Origin: Coraliomargarita sinensis
Lineage (GTDB): Bacteria > Verrucomicrobiota > Verrucomicrobiia > Opitutales > Coraliomargaritaceae
Direction of reading: 5' to 3'
Assembly (NCBI RefSeq): GCF_003185655.1
Contig: NZ_QHJQ01000002.1
Location: forward strand, 1 to 64,000
Length of the DNA stretch: 64,000 nucleotides
The notes under the pieces: generated by a model
The model's database searches: none
The model's input: only the letters and a program-made list of their open reading frames with translations
What the model was told of the DNA's origin: nothing
Translations under genes and position numbers: made by a program
In this document: positions 27,749 to 36,977 of the stretch, in pieces
Layout: each line of letters starts with the position of its first letter
How positions within the stretch are numbered: position 1 is the stretch's first letter

Positions 27749-27841
27749 GGGTAGTGCGCGTTCGACGAACGCGCACTCTTACAAGCGGAGAAGTTTTGCC
27801 GGTAGGTCTAGTGTTATGGTTAATGAATCGAACCGGCGAAC

Positions 27842-27866
27842 GGCGGCCTCGGCGAGGCCGCCCTAC
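27842..27866. repeat. Family C-like hairpin
   Basis: On the minus strand this reads GTAGGGCGGCCTCG and then CGAGGCCGCC, a perfect GGCGGCCTCG / CGAGGCCGCC hairpin after GTAG. It lies between the hypothetical membrane protein and the DUF481 gene. A further GTAGG...CCTAC pair is at 27887-27905. Confidence 0.6.
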
Positions 27867-27901
27867 CAAAGGAATCGTGACAGCTGGTAGGAGACTGCGC
27901 C

Positions 27902-28936
27902 CTACCGCCAGGAGTAAATCATCCGGGTGTAGTAGCTGGTATCGAGCTTTTCTTCCGCAGCCGGCTGGCTTTCGTATTCGTTCTTGATGCCCATGCGAAG
28001 CTTCCAGTTGTCGCTGTTGCCGATGGGGATTTCAATGCCGCTGTCGTGGACGACCCGATAATTACTGAAATCATCGATTGCGGGCACGAAAGTAAGATCG
28101 TTTTCCATGACGAACATGTCCTTGTACTCATAGCTGTGGGCCAGCCCGAAGTCGATGGTCGGGCTGGACTCGTCCTCGGTGTCATCGGTGTAGGCCGTGT
28201 AGCGGTAACCGAGACCGGAGCGGGCGACCAGGCTTTGCTTGTCCTTGTTGATCAGCCGGTAGGAAAGACCACCCGCTGAGGTCGAGCGGAATTTGACGTT
28301 GTCGATCCGGTCGGTCTCAAGCTCGGTGCGGGCGTACCAGCCGAGCACCTTGCTGAAGAACGATTCGTAAGAGGCACCCCCGGCCGCGCGGTCTTCCGTC
28401 TTGAGGTCTTCCTCCTCGGCTTGCTCGTATTCCGCGTAAAAGGCGAGGGTGTCGTTTGGCCCCTTCAGCTTGGCTTCAAGCCGGGTGCCGAGGCTGAACT
28501 TGTCCGTGTTGCCGTCTTTGCCGGTCATATCCAGACTGGCGTCATAGCGCCACTCGCGCTTGTTGCGGGCAACTTCCGGATCTTCGGCTCCCGGAGTCCA
28601 GGATGCGGCAACTTTGGAGGTGTTGGTCGTGAGTACGCCGTCCTCGGAGGTGATCTTCAACTGACCATTACCGGAGGACTGGACCGGGCCGGCCATCAGT
28701 GTGCCGCTCTGCAGGCGAACCACCCGCGGCTCGTCCGTGCTGAAGGATGCCACCTGCTCCTGAGAGATTTTCAGCGAACCGGCATAGTTGGTATCGAGGT
28801 GGATGGTTCCTTTGTCGATCAAAGTGATGGTGCCGACGAGCCTGGCTCCATCGGTGGTGATCACTTCATCGGCGGAAGAGCTGTGGGCGAACAAGAGCGC
28901 AACAAGCGCAAGGATGTTTCCGTATTTCAACTTCAT
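27902..28936 (-). CDS. DUF481-family outer-membrane beta-barrel protein
   Basis: A 344-residue exported protein. A signal peptide ends HSSSADE. Residues 23-130 form a small beta domain (DGARLVGTITLIDKGTIHLD), and residues 130-344 form a DUF481/YdiY-type barrel with alternating strands (KREWRYDASLDMTGKDGNTD, YSYEYKD-like, NWKLRMGIKNEYES) and an aromatic C-terminus (YYTRMIYSWR) suited to outer-membrane insertion. In other bacteria related proteins are salt-induced; the role here is unknown. Confidence 0.85.
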   Translation of the reverse strand: MKLKYGNILALVALLFAHSSSADEVITTDGARLVGTITLIDKGTIHLDTNYAGSLKISQEQVASFSTDEPRVVRLQSGTLMAGPVQSSGNGQLKITSEDGVLTTNTSKVAASWTPGAEDPEVARNKREWRYDASLDMTGKDGNTDKFSLGTRLEAKLKGPNDTLAFYAEYEQAEEEDLKTEDRAAGGASYESFFSKVLGWYARTELETDRIDNVKFRSTSAGGLSYRLINKDKQSLVARSGLGYRYTAYTDDTEDESSPTIDFGLAHSYEYKDMFVMENDLTFVPAIDDFSNYRVVHDSGIEIPIGNSDNWKLRMGIKNEYESQPAAEEKLDTSYYTRMIYSWR

Positions 28937-28952
28937 ATGACTGCAATTTCTT

Positions 28953-28990
28953 CAAATAAAAGCGAGCTCCCCGAGAGGGGAGCCCGCTTG
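28953..28990 (-). terminator. Rho-independent terminator of ilvB
   Basis: On the minus strand, AGCGGGCTCCCC / GGGGAGCTCGCT with a TCTC loop is followed by TTTTATTT. It begins 17 bp after the ilvB stop and separates ilvB from the DUF481 gene. Confidence 0.9.
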
Positions 28991-29006
28991 TGAAAAATTT
29001 CAACCC

Positions 29007-30788
29007 TTACTCGGATTTAATCAGGATTTCTTTGGCGGAAAGCCCCTGTTTGATCATGGGGAGCACGTGCTCGGTATGCGGAACGATGACTTCAAGGACG
29101 TAGGGTCCGTCGAATTCGATCATTTCACGAATGGCGTCACGCAGGTCCTCACGCTTGACGACGCGACGGCCCGCGACACCGAAACCTTCCGAGATTTTGA
29201 CGAAGTCCGGGTAGATCGCATCCAGATTGTCGGGACTGCCGATGTCGTCCTTGTCGCAAAGGATCGTCTGGCCGCGGACACTCTCATACATGAGGTCTTC
29301 CCATTGAACCACCATGCCGAGATGCTGGTTGTTCAGAATGATGGTCTTGGCATGGATGTTTTCAATTTTCGCGGTGGCGAGTTCCTGCACGTTCATGAGG
29401 AAACAGCCATCCCCGTCGATATTGATGACAAGCTTGTCCGGGTGGGCGACCTTTGCCCCGATCGCGGCCGGCAGGCCGAAGCCCATGGTGCCGAGGCCCA
29501 GCGAACTGATATAGGTGCGCGGTTCGCGGAATTTGTAGAACTGGGCCGTCCACATCTGGTGCTGCCCGACGCCGGTTGTGATGATGGCCTCTCCGTTGGT
29601 TTCTTCGTAGAGAGTCTCAATCGCTTCCTGCTGGGTGATGTGTCCGCTCTTGTCGTAGGAGAAAGGGTGCTCTTCCTTCCAGCCGTTGATGGTAGTAAAC
29701 CATTCTGACAGGTCCGGTTTTTTGAAGTCCTTCCTGGCGAGCTCGCTCAAGCGGCTGAGCGCATACTTGATGTCCGAATGGATCGGGTGCTGCACGCGCT
29801 TGTTCTTGTTGTGTTCGGAGACATCGATGTCGATGTGGACGATTTCCGCGTCCGGTGCGAACTTGTCGACCTTGCCAGTGATGCGGTCGTCGAAACGCGC
29901 GCCGGCGCAGATCAGCAGGTCGCTGTCACAGACGGCCCAGTTGCCGGCCACCGTGCCGTGCATGCCGAACCAATAAAGTGACTGCGGGTGCTGGGCATCG
30001 AATGCCCCGATCCCCATCAGGGTGGAGGCCACCGGCAGACCCGTGAGTTCCGCGAACTCACGCAGTTCGAGGTGAGCCTCGGCGGAGATGATACCGCCAC
30101 CGGTGTAGAGAACCGGGCGCTTGGCGCCTTCAATCAATCTGAGGACTTCGCTCAGCTCTTCGTCGCTCGCTTCCGGGTGGGTCACGTCCCCCTGGTAACC
30201 GGGCAGGTCTATTGAAGCCGGAAAGGTGGGGGCGTAGACGGCCTGTTGGACGTCCTTGGGAATGTCGATCACGACCGGACCGGGGCGGCCGGTTTGTGCG
30301 ATGTGGAAGGCCTCTTTCACCACCCGCGGCAGGTCATCCTTGTCCAGGACAAGGTAGCTGTGCTTCACTATGGGAAGCGTCATGCCGTAAAAGTCGGTTT
30401 CCTGGAAAGCGGCCTTGCCGATAAACTGCTGGTACACTTGCCCGGTGATCGCGACCAGGGGAACGCTGTCCATGAAGGCGTCCGCGATACAGGTGACGAG
30501 GTTGGTCGCGCCCGGACCGGAGGTCGCCATGCAAACGCTGGCTTTGCCCGTGGAGCGGGCGTGCCCGTGGGCCATGAAGCCGCCGCCCTGTTCAAAGCGT
30601 GGCAGGATGGTCCGGATCTTTTCGCTCTTGGTCAGAGCCTGGTGAAGTTCCATCGAGGCGCCGCCCGGATAGGCATACACCACATCGACTCCCTCGCGCT
30701 CAAGTGAGGCGACGAGGACGTCGGCACCCTTCATTTCTGGGCCGATTTCATCCTGCTCGGGGAATTCGATAGCTTTATCTGATTTCAT
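29007..30788 (-). CDS. ilvB: Acetolactate synthase, large (catalytic) subunit
   Basis: A 593-residue thiamine-diphosphate enzyme for valine, leucine and isoleucine synthesis. The catalytic Glu is in [36 protein letters not shown] and [10 protein letters not shown] mark the first domain, and the TPP-binding motif is [20 protein letters not shown] with [13 protein letters not shown] after it. Length is standard. No regulatory subunit gene (ilvN) or ilvC adjoins it, so the small subunit must be encoded elsewhere. An intrinsic terminator follows. Confidence 0.95.
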   Translation of the reverse strand: MKSDKAIEFPEQDEIGPEMKGADVLVASLEREGVDVVYAYPGGASMELHQALTKSEKIRTILPRFEQGGGFMAHGHARSTGKASVCMATSGPGATNLVTCIADAFMDSVPLVAITGQVYQQFIGKAAFQETDFYGMTLPIVKHSYLVLDKDDLPRVVKEAFHIAQTGRPGPVVIDIPKDVQQAVYAPTFPASIDLPGYQGDVTHPEASDEELSEVLRLIEGAKRPVLYTGGGIISAEAHLELREFAELTGLPVASTLMGIGAFDAQHPQSLYWFGMHGTVAGNWAVCDSDLLICAGARFDDRITGKVDKFAPDAEIVHIDIDVSEHNKNKRVQHPIHSDIKYALSRLSELARKDFKKPDLSEWFTTINGWKEEHPFSYDKSGHITQQEAIETLYEETNGEAIITTGVGQHQMWTAQFYKFREPRTYISSLGLGTMGFGLPAAIGAKVAHPDKLVINIDGDGCFLMNVQELATAKIENIHAKTIILNNQHLGMVVQWEDLMYESVRGQTILCDKDDIGSPDNLDAIYPDFVKISEGFGVAGRRVVKREDLRDAIREMIEFDGPYVLEVIVPHTEHVLPMIKQGLSAKEILIKSE

Positions 30789-30983
30789 GGTTCTGTGGTG
30801 TTATGCGTTGTTTGGATGCTCCGGCTGATAATCTGCCATCGCGAAAAGCGTCGTAAAAAGACAGCAAAGCAGGCCCGAATCAAGCTTGGAAAGTCAGAGG
30901 TTTTTCGGGGAAAGAGGGAAAAGGAAAGAGGAGGCAGTTGTCGGTGGGCAGTGGGTCAGCGGATACGCCATACTGGAGTGGTT

Positions 30984-31074
30984 GTGGTGTGCTCGCTTGT
31001 CGAGCGCTCTCTCGAAGTAGAAGTGGTGGAGGATGTCGAGCAGGGGTGGGGCGTCCGACAAGCGGACACGCCAC
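30984..31074. repeat. Family A REP pair, copy A2
   Basis: Left arm GTGGTGTGCTCGCTTGTCGA with stem GCTCG / CGAGC; inverted right arm ending GCGGACACGCCAC with stem GTCCG / CGGAC. Total 91 bp. It lies between ilvB and the lyase gene, 12 bp beyond the latter's stop. A degenerate extra arm precedes it at about 30957-30970. Confidence 0.85.
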
Positions 31075-31086
31075 GTCCGCTACCGA

Positions 31087-32922
31087 TCAAAGGTCATTCG
31101 GTTTAAATTGCACCTCAATCGTCACGGCGCCCGAGTCCGGCGCGAGTGCGTCGACGATCAGCAGCGACGTGCCCGGATTGGCGGCATTAAAGCCGTCGTC
31201 CGGCGGATCTGCGGGGATCACCTTGAGCCGTCCGTCGCTCTGCGAATCCAGGGTCACCTGCATGCGCTTGCCGTCCTGCCGCAGGGTGGCCTGCGCTCCG
31301 TCGATCGCGACATCGGCCCGAGTTGCCATGGTCCACCGCACCTTTGCCCCGGGCTCCAGACCCTGGAGATTATCCGTGAGTGTCATGTTGTGACCGGTGA
31401 TTTCGAAATGTCGCCAGACTTTCTCCGCCTGACCCTTAAAAACGGGGGAAAGGTCGATTTTCGCGGTGCTCTCGTCGATATAGGTAAACCTGGCCCGACC
31501 GTCCACCCGGTGTAATTGATCGTTGATGGTCAGTGTGTTGTGGCTCCGGTTGTTCAGCCGGAAAACATCCCAGCGATTGCCGTTCTGGCTGTTGTCCCAG
31601 AGTTGGATGCCCTTGCTTTCCAGATCATGATAGCCTTGGTGCCCGAGATCCACCGCCCAGCGCACACCATCGGCCTCCAGCACAAAGGACCCGGCGTCGA
31701 GATGCGCGTGCGATTCACTGCCTTTGCCCGCTTTGCAGGCAAGATAGAAGGCATCCGGATCGGACCACGAGCTTCGGAAGACAGCGACGGGGGTATGCCC
31801 CTCGCCCAGCCAGGCACGGGGAAGTGAGGCGGGCGCGGCATCGGTCGCTTTGTCCGGCCACCAGATGAGGGGGAGGATGCCGGGCCCCCGGGATCCTTCC
31901 CGGCTCAGGCGGCTTTGCAGTAATCCGCGCTGCTGGTAGAGCAGTTCCGGTTCCCCGAGCTCCCGGGCAAACCAAAACATGGCTGCCTGCAGGCTGGGGC
32001 CTTCCCGGCCGTCGCTGAAGTTGAAGAAGCGGCCGGTGGGGCCGGTCAATTGCACCTGGGCCCGCCCGCTGGGCAGAAATCCGGGCGTCTTTTCCATGTC
32101 CCAACTGGTGCCCAGCCCGGAGCGCACGGCATCGATCATCAGGCATTGATACACGGTGCCGTAGCCCCAATAGCCGGGACCTTCCGGATAGACGCCGTCC
32201 GGGGCATACACACTCAGGCCGTTCGGGATGCCCTCGCGGGCCGCCCGCAATATTTTTCGGGCGACCTCGGGCGATTCGTCCGCGACCGCGAGCGCCCCCA
32301 TGGTCAGGCCGCCGAGGCAAACCTGGTTCCAGTTGATGTCACGGCTGGCCCACCAGGCGTCGTTGCGGATGGCCTGCACGGCCGGCGTCAGGCCGAGGCG
32401 GACGATGCCCTTGCGGATGGTTTCCCGCGCCGCTGCATCCAGATCGTTGTAGAGCCAATCGTAGCCGATAGCCAGAGCGGCGGTCATCTCCGCCACGTCG
32501 AGAAAGTGGGAGGGATTCCAGTCACTGAACTGAATCAGCTGCCGCATTTCTGCTTCGGCCCGCTCGGCGTAGCGCGGCTCGTCGGCGAGGTGGCGGGCCG
32601 TGGCCCAGATTGAGATTCGCCGAAAAGCTTCGCGCGAGACCGAGAGCAGGCGTCGTCCCTGTTTGCGGCGTTCCAGTGGCGGTGCCTCCAGAAGCTGGTC
32701 GGCTTCCACCAGCAACTGGGCGATGTATTGCGCGAGCAAGGGGTCGGTCTCCGCCTTGGCTTTCAGGGCCGGCCAATGATGGGCCTCGATCAGGACGCGG
32801 GGGTGCGTGGGCTTTAATGTCTTGAGGGGGTCCTCCGCCGGATAAGCGCTCAGACCCGATCCACAAAGGAGGAGCGTCAGCGTAATAATGGGAAATCGTG
32901 AAGTCAGTCTGAAAAGTTTCAT
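31087..32922 (-). CDS. Secreted heparinase II/III-family polysaccharide lyase
   Basis: A 611-residue exported protein. The start MKLFRLTSRFPIITLTLLLC is a signal peptide. Residues 40-330 form an alpha/alpha toroid (WATARHLADEPRYAERAEAE, AVAIGYDWLYNDL-like repeats), and residues 340-611 form a beta-sandwich opening with the conserved ESHAHLDAGSFVLEADGVRW, whose His residues are typical of heparinase II/III lyases. Such enzymes cleave uronic-acid glycans (alginate, heparin-like or other) by beta-elimination. The PL family and substrate are not decided here. I start at 32922; the frame extends 75 codons further without signal-peptide character. Confidence 0.85.
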   Translation of the reverse strand: MKLFRLTSRFPIITLTLLLCGSGLSAYPAEDPLKTLKPTHPRVLIEAHHWPALKAKAETDPLLAQYIAQLLVEADQLLEAPPLERRKQGRRLLSVSREAFRRISIWATARHLADEPRYAERAEAEMRQLIQFSDWNPSHFLDVAEMTAALAIGYDWLYNDLDAAARETIRKGIVRLGLTPAVQAIRNDAWWASRDINWNQVCLGGLTMGALAVADESPEVARKILRAAREGIPNGLSVYAPDGVYPEGPGYWGYGTVYQCLMIDAVRSGLGTSWDMEKTPGFLPSGRAQVQLTGPTGRFFNFSDGREGPSLQAAMFWFARELGEPELLYQQRGLLQSRLSREGSRGPGILPLIWWPDKATDAAPASLPRAWLGEGHTPVAVFRSSWSDPDAFYLACKAGKGSESHAHLDAGSFVLEADGVRWAVDLGHQGYHDLESKGIQLWDNSQNGNRWDVFRLNNRSHNTLTINDQLHRVDGRARFTYIDESTAKIDLSPVFKGQAEKVWRHFEITGHNMTLTDNLQGLEPGAKVRWTMATRADVAIDGAQATLRQDGKRMQVTLDSQSDGRLKVIPADPPDDGFNAANPGTSLLIVDALAPDSGAVTIEVQFKPNDL

Positions 32923-33155
32923 GCCGTTGATTACAAAGCCGAAAAAAACGGCCTTCTTATCTGTCAGTCGATAGCTGCTTTTGTTTCCTGCAAGACGAAA
33001 TCCGGCACGATCGGTTCCAGCGTAAACTGGGTGACGGGCGCGGCACTTTGCGCCAGCTTGTGACACCCCGACGGGCGACACCTCATCTCGACGGCCGGCA
33101 GGCCCACTCCGAATAAAGATTGCCTCAAACCCGCAAACTTTTTGCATCTGGAGCC

Positions 33156-34040
33156 ATGCGCTCCTCCCGTCGGAAATTCCTCAAAGATTCGGCTCTCCTG
33201 ACCTCGAGCGGACTACTGGCCGCGCGCTGGGTTCAGGCCGGGGAAGCGCCCGTTGGCCGAAAGCTCAAGCTCCGCTTCGCCATCGCCTCGGACCTGCACT
33301 ACGGCCAGCAGGGCACCCCCTACGAGAAAATGACGGACGACCTGGTCGACTGGATCAACCTGGAAAAGCAGGGCAGGGGACTCGATCTGCTCTTTCTCAA
33401 CGGTGACCTGACCAATGATTCCTCCCAGGCCCTGCTCGATTTGCGCGACAAGCATCTTTCCAAGCTCGACCTGCCCTATTACTGCATCAAAGGGAATCAC
33501 GACTTTGTCGACGAGCAGCCCGGATCCCCCACCGAATCCTGGGAGGCGATTTGGGGCTATCCGTCCAACCATTGCATCACGGTGAACGGTTACACCTTCG
33601 TCATGGCCGATACCTCGGCCCCGCATCACGCCGGCACCTACCTGGCGGCCGACCGTCAATGGCTGGCGAAACAATTTGAGCAGCATCGTGACGCCCCGGC
33701 CATCTTCGCCCTGATCCATATCCAGCAACGCAAACACGGGGTGCAGGGCTGGCCGCGTCACGGGGTCTATGCCGAGGATCAGGTGGACAAAGCCGAGGCG
33801 GTCATGGACCTGCTCGAATCCACCCCGAATCTGCGTGGCGTTTTTCATGGCCACAACCACCTGAAGACCGGGATGTGGGTCTCCGGCGAGCAGCGTTATT
33901 TCTTCGACAGCCATGTCGGCGGCAGCTGGGGCGCGGCCAAAGGCTACCGCATCGTCGAGATCGACGAGGACCACCGCATGGGCACCTACCAGGTCAACGC
34001 CGAGCAGGGCGGTGAGCTGAACCGTAATTTATTGGTGTAG
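33156..34040 (+). CDS. Tat-exported calcineurin-like metallophosphoesterase
   Basis: A 294-residue protein starting MRSSRRKFLKDSALL, a clear twin-arginine signal (SRRKFLK) that sets the start at 33156. All metal-binding motifs are present in order: SDLHYG, NGDLTND, KGNHDF, ALIHIQ and HGHNHLK. It is therefore likely a folded periplasmic phosphoesterase. It is divergent from the lyase gene with a 233-bp shared promoter region. Related exported phosphoesterases are common in polysaccharide loci of this phylum, though the substrate is unknown. Confidence 0.88.
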   Translation: MRSSRRKFLKDSALLTSSGLLAARWVQAGEAPVGRKLKLRFAIASDLHYGQQGTPYEKMTDDLVDWINLEKQGRGLDLLFLNGDLTNDSSQALLDLRDKHLSKLDLPYYCIKGNHDFVDEQPGSPTESWEAIWGYPSNHCITVNGYTFVMADTSAPHHAGTYLAADRQWLAKQFEQHRDAPAIFALIHIQQRKHGVQGWPRHGVYAEDQVDKAEAVMDLLESTPNLRGVFHGHNHLKTGMWVSGEQRYFFDSHVGGSWGAAKGYRIVEIDEDHRMGTYQVNAEQGGELNRNLLV

Positions 34041-34053
34041 GGCAGCTTCCTTT

Positions 34054-34145
34054 GTGGCGTGCCCGCTTGTCGGGCGCCGTTGTGGTATCGAGCTTTTGTG
34101 AGCCTGTCGAATTGGTTTGGGGCGTCCGGCGAGCGGACACGCCAC
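34054..34145. repeat. Family A REP pair, copy A3 (downstream of the RAYT gene)
   Basis: Left arm GTGGCGTGCCCGCTTGTCGG with stem GCCCG / CGGGC; inverted right arm with loop CTCGC and ending CGGACACGCCAC. Total 92 bp. It lies 13 bp after the phosphoesterase stop and 22 bp beyond the RAYT stop codon. Confidence 0.9.
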
Positions 34146-34167
34146 AGATTGATAATTCCTCGGAAAG

Positions 34168-34722
34168 CTAGGCAAGCTCTTCGATTAATTGGGAACAATT
34201 TATGGAAGTCGCCACCCATTCTGCGGGTGGGAACTCTCCCTGAACAAGGTGATTGGTAAATTCGGGGCGGTAGTTTTTGTTTCGAATCCAGCCTGGCCAG
34301 TTCTGGCGACAAGAGAGCAATTGTTTTCGATACGGGTTGAGGAAAATATATTTCGCGAAAGGTTCGAGTTCCTGCTCAGGTCGAACCCGGTGCTCATGGA
34401 AGTTACTTTGCCAGAGTTTGCTTTCTTTCAGCTTTTCCCTGACCTGCCGTTTGATCTTCGAAGCCGTTTGAGAAAGGGTTAGTCGATTTCCTAGCGTGAA
34501 TAGTAGGTGGCAGTGGTCAGGCATCACGGTGGCGCAGTGCAAGGTGAGGTCTTTCTCCGAATGAGATCGCCTCAATGTCGTCCGAATGGCTTCAACGCTT
34601 TTCGTGGTATCAAGAACAGGTGTCCGTTCTCTTGTGCAGATTGTGAGGAAATACCGTGCATTCGGTATCGAGAGGCGTGCTTTTCGCAGCCGATCCGTGC
34701 CGACATGGTCCTTCCGACGCAT
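34168..34722 (-). CDS. REP-associated tyrosine transposase (RAYT), family A
   Basis: A 184-residue Y1 (IS200/IS605-like) HUH endonuclease of the RAYT group. The metal-binding His pair is in VMPDHCHLLF and the catalytic Tyr is in KYIFLNPYRKQLL. The N-terminus NARYFLTICTRERTPVLDT is the usual first beta strand of the domain. I start at 34722; an extension to 34824 would read through a palindromic repeat. The gene is bracketed by two family A REP pairs, one ending 22 bp after its stop (A3) and one starting 15 bp before its ATG (A4). This is the diagnostic layout of a RAYT acting on its own REP family: single-strand cleavage at the GTGG-hairpin. Confidence 0.9.
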   Translation of the reverse strand: MRRKDHVGTDRLRKARLSIPNARYFLTICTRERTPVLDTTKSVEAIRTTLRRSHSEKDLTLHCATVMPDHCHLLFTLGNRLTLSQTASKIKRQVREKLKESKLWQSNFHEHRVRPEQELEPFAKYIFLNPYRKQLLSCRQNWPGWIRNKNYRPEFTNHLVQGEFPPAEWVATSINCSQLIEELA

Positions 34723-34737
34723 ATACCGAATCAATCC

Positions 34738-34829
34738 GTGGCGTGCTCGCTTGTCGAGCGCCCGTTGCGAAGTAGAAATAGCAGCGGATTTAGAAATGGA
34801 TAGGGGCGTCCGACAAGCGGACACGCCAC
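34738..34829. repeat. Family A REP pair, copy A4 (upstream of the RAYT gene)
   Basis: Left arm GTGGCGTGCTCGCTTGTCGA with stem GCTCG / CGAGC; inverted right arm with stem GTCCG / CGGAC and loop CTTGT, ending CGGACACGCCAC. Total 92 bp. It lies between the RAYT start and the esterase stop, only 2 bp from the latter. Confidence 0.9.
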
Positions 34830-34831
34830 CT

Positions 34832-35794
34832 TTACTCCCAGGGCTTCATCGCCAACCAGCGCTCCAGCAGCTCCGGCCAGTCGGACGCATCGCCCCGTCC
34901 GGAGAGCCCGAAGCCGTGGCCGCCCCGGGACACCACCTGCAGCACGGCCGGAACGCCGTTTTCCGCACAGGCGCTGGCAAACGCCAGCGAGTTGCGCACC
35001 GGTACGGCCTTGTCGTCGGCCGCGTGGATCAGGAAGCAGGGCGGGGTCTTCTCCGTCACCCGGCGATAGGTGGCCAGCTCTTCGGCCAGGTCATCCGGAT
35101 TCTCCGGACCGAGCAGGCGCCGCCGCGAGCCGCCGTGGCCCCAGGGCTGATCCATCCCGATGACCGGATACACTAGAATACCGAAGTCCGGACGGCAGGA
35201 GATCTTCTGCTCTGCGCCCTCGAGATCAAAGGTCTCGTCAAAAAGCGTCACACACATTGAGGCCAGATGCCCCCCGGCGGAGGAGCCCATCACTCCGATC
35301 TTGTCCGGGTCGATATTCCACTCTTTTGCTTTTTCACGGGTCAGGCGGATGGCCCGCCGCGCATCGAGGTAGGGGGCCGGGTAGTGAAAGCCGGCTTCAT
35401 CCTTCCAACTGACCCGGTATTTCACCACCACGGCGGCGATCCCGCGCGCGTTCAGCCACTCGGCATAGTCATGCCCCTCGTGGCCCATGGCCAGGATGCT
35501 GTAGCCCCCGCCCGGAAAAATGACCACGGCCGCACCGTTGGCTTTGTCCGGATCGGCCGGATAGTACCAATAGGCGGGTTCGCTGGTGTCGGTGAAGCGA
35601 CTCTGCTTCCCATCCGCGTCTTTGAAGGCTTCCCTCGGCCGGTATTCCTTCGCCCCGGCCGGTTTGATTTTTTCCTCGACCACCGGCGGATGCGGTGAGC
35701 CCGGCGCGCCGTCCGGCCAGAGCGGTTGCCAATCGGCGTGGGCAAGAAGACAAGAAACGAGGAAAAGACTGAGTGCGCCGCAGATGAATTTCAT
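34832..35794 (-). CDS. Exported alpha/beta-hydrolase esterase
   Basis: A 320-residue serine esterase with a signal peptide (FICGALSLFLVSCLLAHA). The oxyanion segment is VVIFPGGGYSILAMGHEG, the nucleophile elbow is GVMGSSAGGHLAS, the acid lies in IHAADDKAVPVRNSL, and the catalytic His is in RGGHGFGL. The layout matches acetyl-xylan/BD-FAE-type carbohydrate esterases, which remove acetyl groups from glycans; the substrate is inferred only. The stop codon directly adjoins REP pair A4. It is transcribed away from the second PEP-CTERM gene region. Confidence 0.85.
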   Translation of the reverse strand: MKFICGALSLFLVSCLLAHADWQPLWPDGAPGSPHPPVVEEKIKPAGAKEYRPREAFKDADGKQSRFTDTSEPAYWYYPADPDKANGAAVVIFPGGGYSILAMGHEGHDYAEWLNARGIAAVVVKYRVSWKDEAGFHYPAPYLDARRAIRLTREKAKEWNIDPDKIGVMGSSAGGHLASMCVTLFDETFDLEGAEQKISCRPDFGILVYPVIGMDQPWGHGGSRRRLLGPENPDDLAEELATYRRVTEKTPPCFLIHAADDKAVPVRNSLAFASACAENGVPAVLQVVSRGGHGFGLSGRGDASDWPELLERWLAMKPWE

Positions 35795-36072
35795 AAACTT
35801 AGCCTGTGTTTCCTCCTTCGCGAATCAAGGCCTATTGAGCGGGTTTGCGAAAAGGGGTAGGGTTTCGTGCTCGGTGAGGCCGCGCAGTCTTGGTGGGAGC
35901 GCTTGCCCATTCGCTGGCTGTTGCGACTCTTCGCTCTTAGCTACGCCGGTCGTGCGAAAAAGCCCGACGGGATGATGGCCTGACGTGGTCGGCCTGCCTC
36001 CATCCGTTTTTGCAGAAGGCTGTACCAAGACCGTACCAGGACCCTAGCTCAGAAGGTTCAGGGAATTGACAC
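35795..36072. other. Intergenic region upstream of the esterase
   Basis: Holds the esterase promoter region and unassigned sequence with scattered short palindromes. An open frame on the minus strand (35825-36028) has no recognised motif and looks non-coding. The terminator of the next gene closes the region at 36073. Confidence 0.4.
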
Positions 36073-36106
36073 AAAAAAACCGCCCGAGTAGCAGACCCGG
36101 ACGGCT
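36073..36106 (-). terminator. Rho-independent terminator of the second PEP-CTERM gene
   Basis: On the minus strand, CCGTCCGGGT / ACTCGGGCGG (10 bp, two wobble pairs) with a CTGCT loop is followed by seven T. Confidence 0.88.
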
Positions 36107-36131
36107 TTGGGAAATTTTGTTCGATCAGAAA

Positions 36132-36977
36132 CTAGCGGCGACGACGCAGCATGATCCAAGTCAGGCCGAGGAAGCCGGAAAGGAGTGCAAAGGCGGAAGG
36201 CTCAGGAACGGGAGCTACGTCGGCATAAGTTGTACCGAACCTTAACTCATCGAAGATCGTACCAGCATTTTGGCGGCTTCCAAGTGAGACGGTAGTCAAG
36301 TCTGCATTAGTGAAGGTGCCTGATGCGGTGCTAACTACGGCACCTTCTGTTGATAGATCAGAGCTGCTTGGTTGGTACAATTCCAAAATATCTGTGGCGG
36401 TGCCTTCAACGTCAACGTCCCATCTGATTTTGCCTACAATAAATATGGGAGTATCGACTGAAATGTCAGCAGAGTCAGTCCCTGAAACAAAGACGTTACC
36501 GTTAGTGCCTCCGGTGTAGGTCCCGGCAGTTCCTGACTTAAGATCAATGCCGAAACCGGTGCCAGAGTTGTTTATAGAACTACCGAACATCGAACCAATG
36601 CGATCGTTGGCGAGTGCAAATAGGTATTTCGGGTTTGTGCTCAACGAGTCAGTCTGGAAAGTAAAGCTAAACCACACTTCGGGGCTACCTGTCAAGGAGG
36701 CGGATATGGTATTATGGGCTATCGAGTCTGTTGTTGAATCGGTAATAATGGAGTTCCCTGAAGTGGCCAAACTGCCATATCCAAGGCTTCCGCTCTGCAT
36801 AATATAATCTCCACCAGAATTCGACCAACTTCCCGATAGGCCGATGCCGTTGGTTGAAGTTGTGTCCAAATCATTTCCAACAGGGGTCTGTTCAAACGAT
36901 TCTTCGACCAAAAGCGTTGCGGCAAGGGGGCTGGTTAAAATACCGAGGCCGATGGTAAGTAAGTAGTGTTTTTTCAT
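36132..36977 (-). CDS. PEP-CTERM sorting-domain protein
   Basis: A 281-residue exported protein. A signal peptide (YLLTIGLGILTSPLAATLL) precedes a laminin-G/jelly-roll-like beta domain (LLVEESFEQTPVG, VWFSFTFQTDSLS, FDELRFGTTYADV). The C-terminal exosortase signal is [10 protein letters not shown], a helix FLGLTWIML and RRRR. The last 24 residues and their DNA closely match those of the PEP-CTERM protein at 22661, while the rest is unrelated. A hairpin (CGGGTT / AACCCG) lies about 45 bp upstream of the start in the leader. Function unknown; an envelope or matrix protein is likely. Confidence 0.9.
   Translation of the reverse strand: MKKHYLLTIGLGILTSPLAATLLVEESFEQTPVGNDLDTTSTNGIGLSGSWSNSGGDYIMQSGSLGYGSLATSGNSIITDSTTDSIAHNTISASLTGSPEVWFSFTFQTDSLSTNPKYLFALANDRIGSMFGSSINNSGTGFGIDLKSGTAGTYTGGTNGNVFVSGTDSADISVDTPIFIVGKIRWDVDVEGTATDILELYQPSSSDLSTEGAVVSTASGTFTNADLTTVSLGSRQNAGTIFDELRFGTTYADVAPVPEPSAFALLSGFLGLTWIMLRRRR

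Noticed and set aside
35825..36028. 67-residue minus-strand frame between esterase and PEP-CTERM genes
   Set aside because: No homologous motif, no ribosome-binding site, and low-complexity composition; treated as intergenic.
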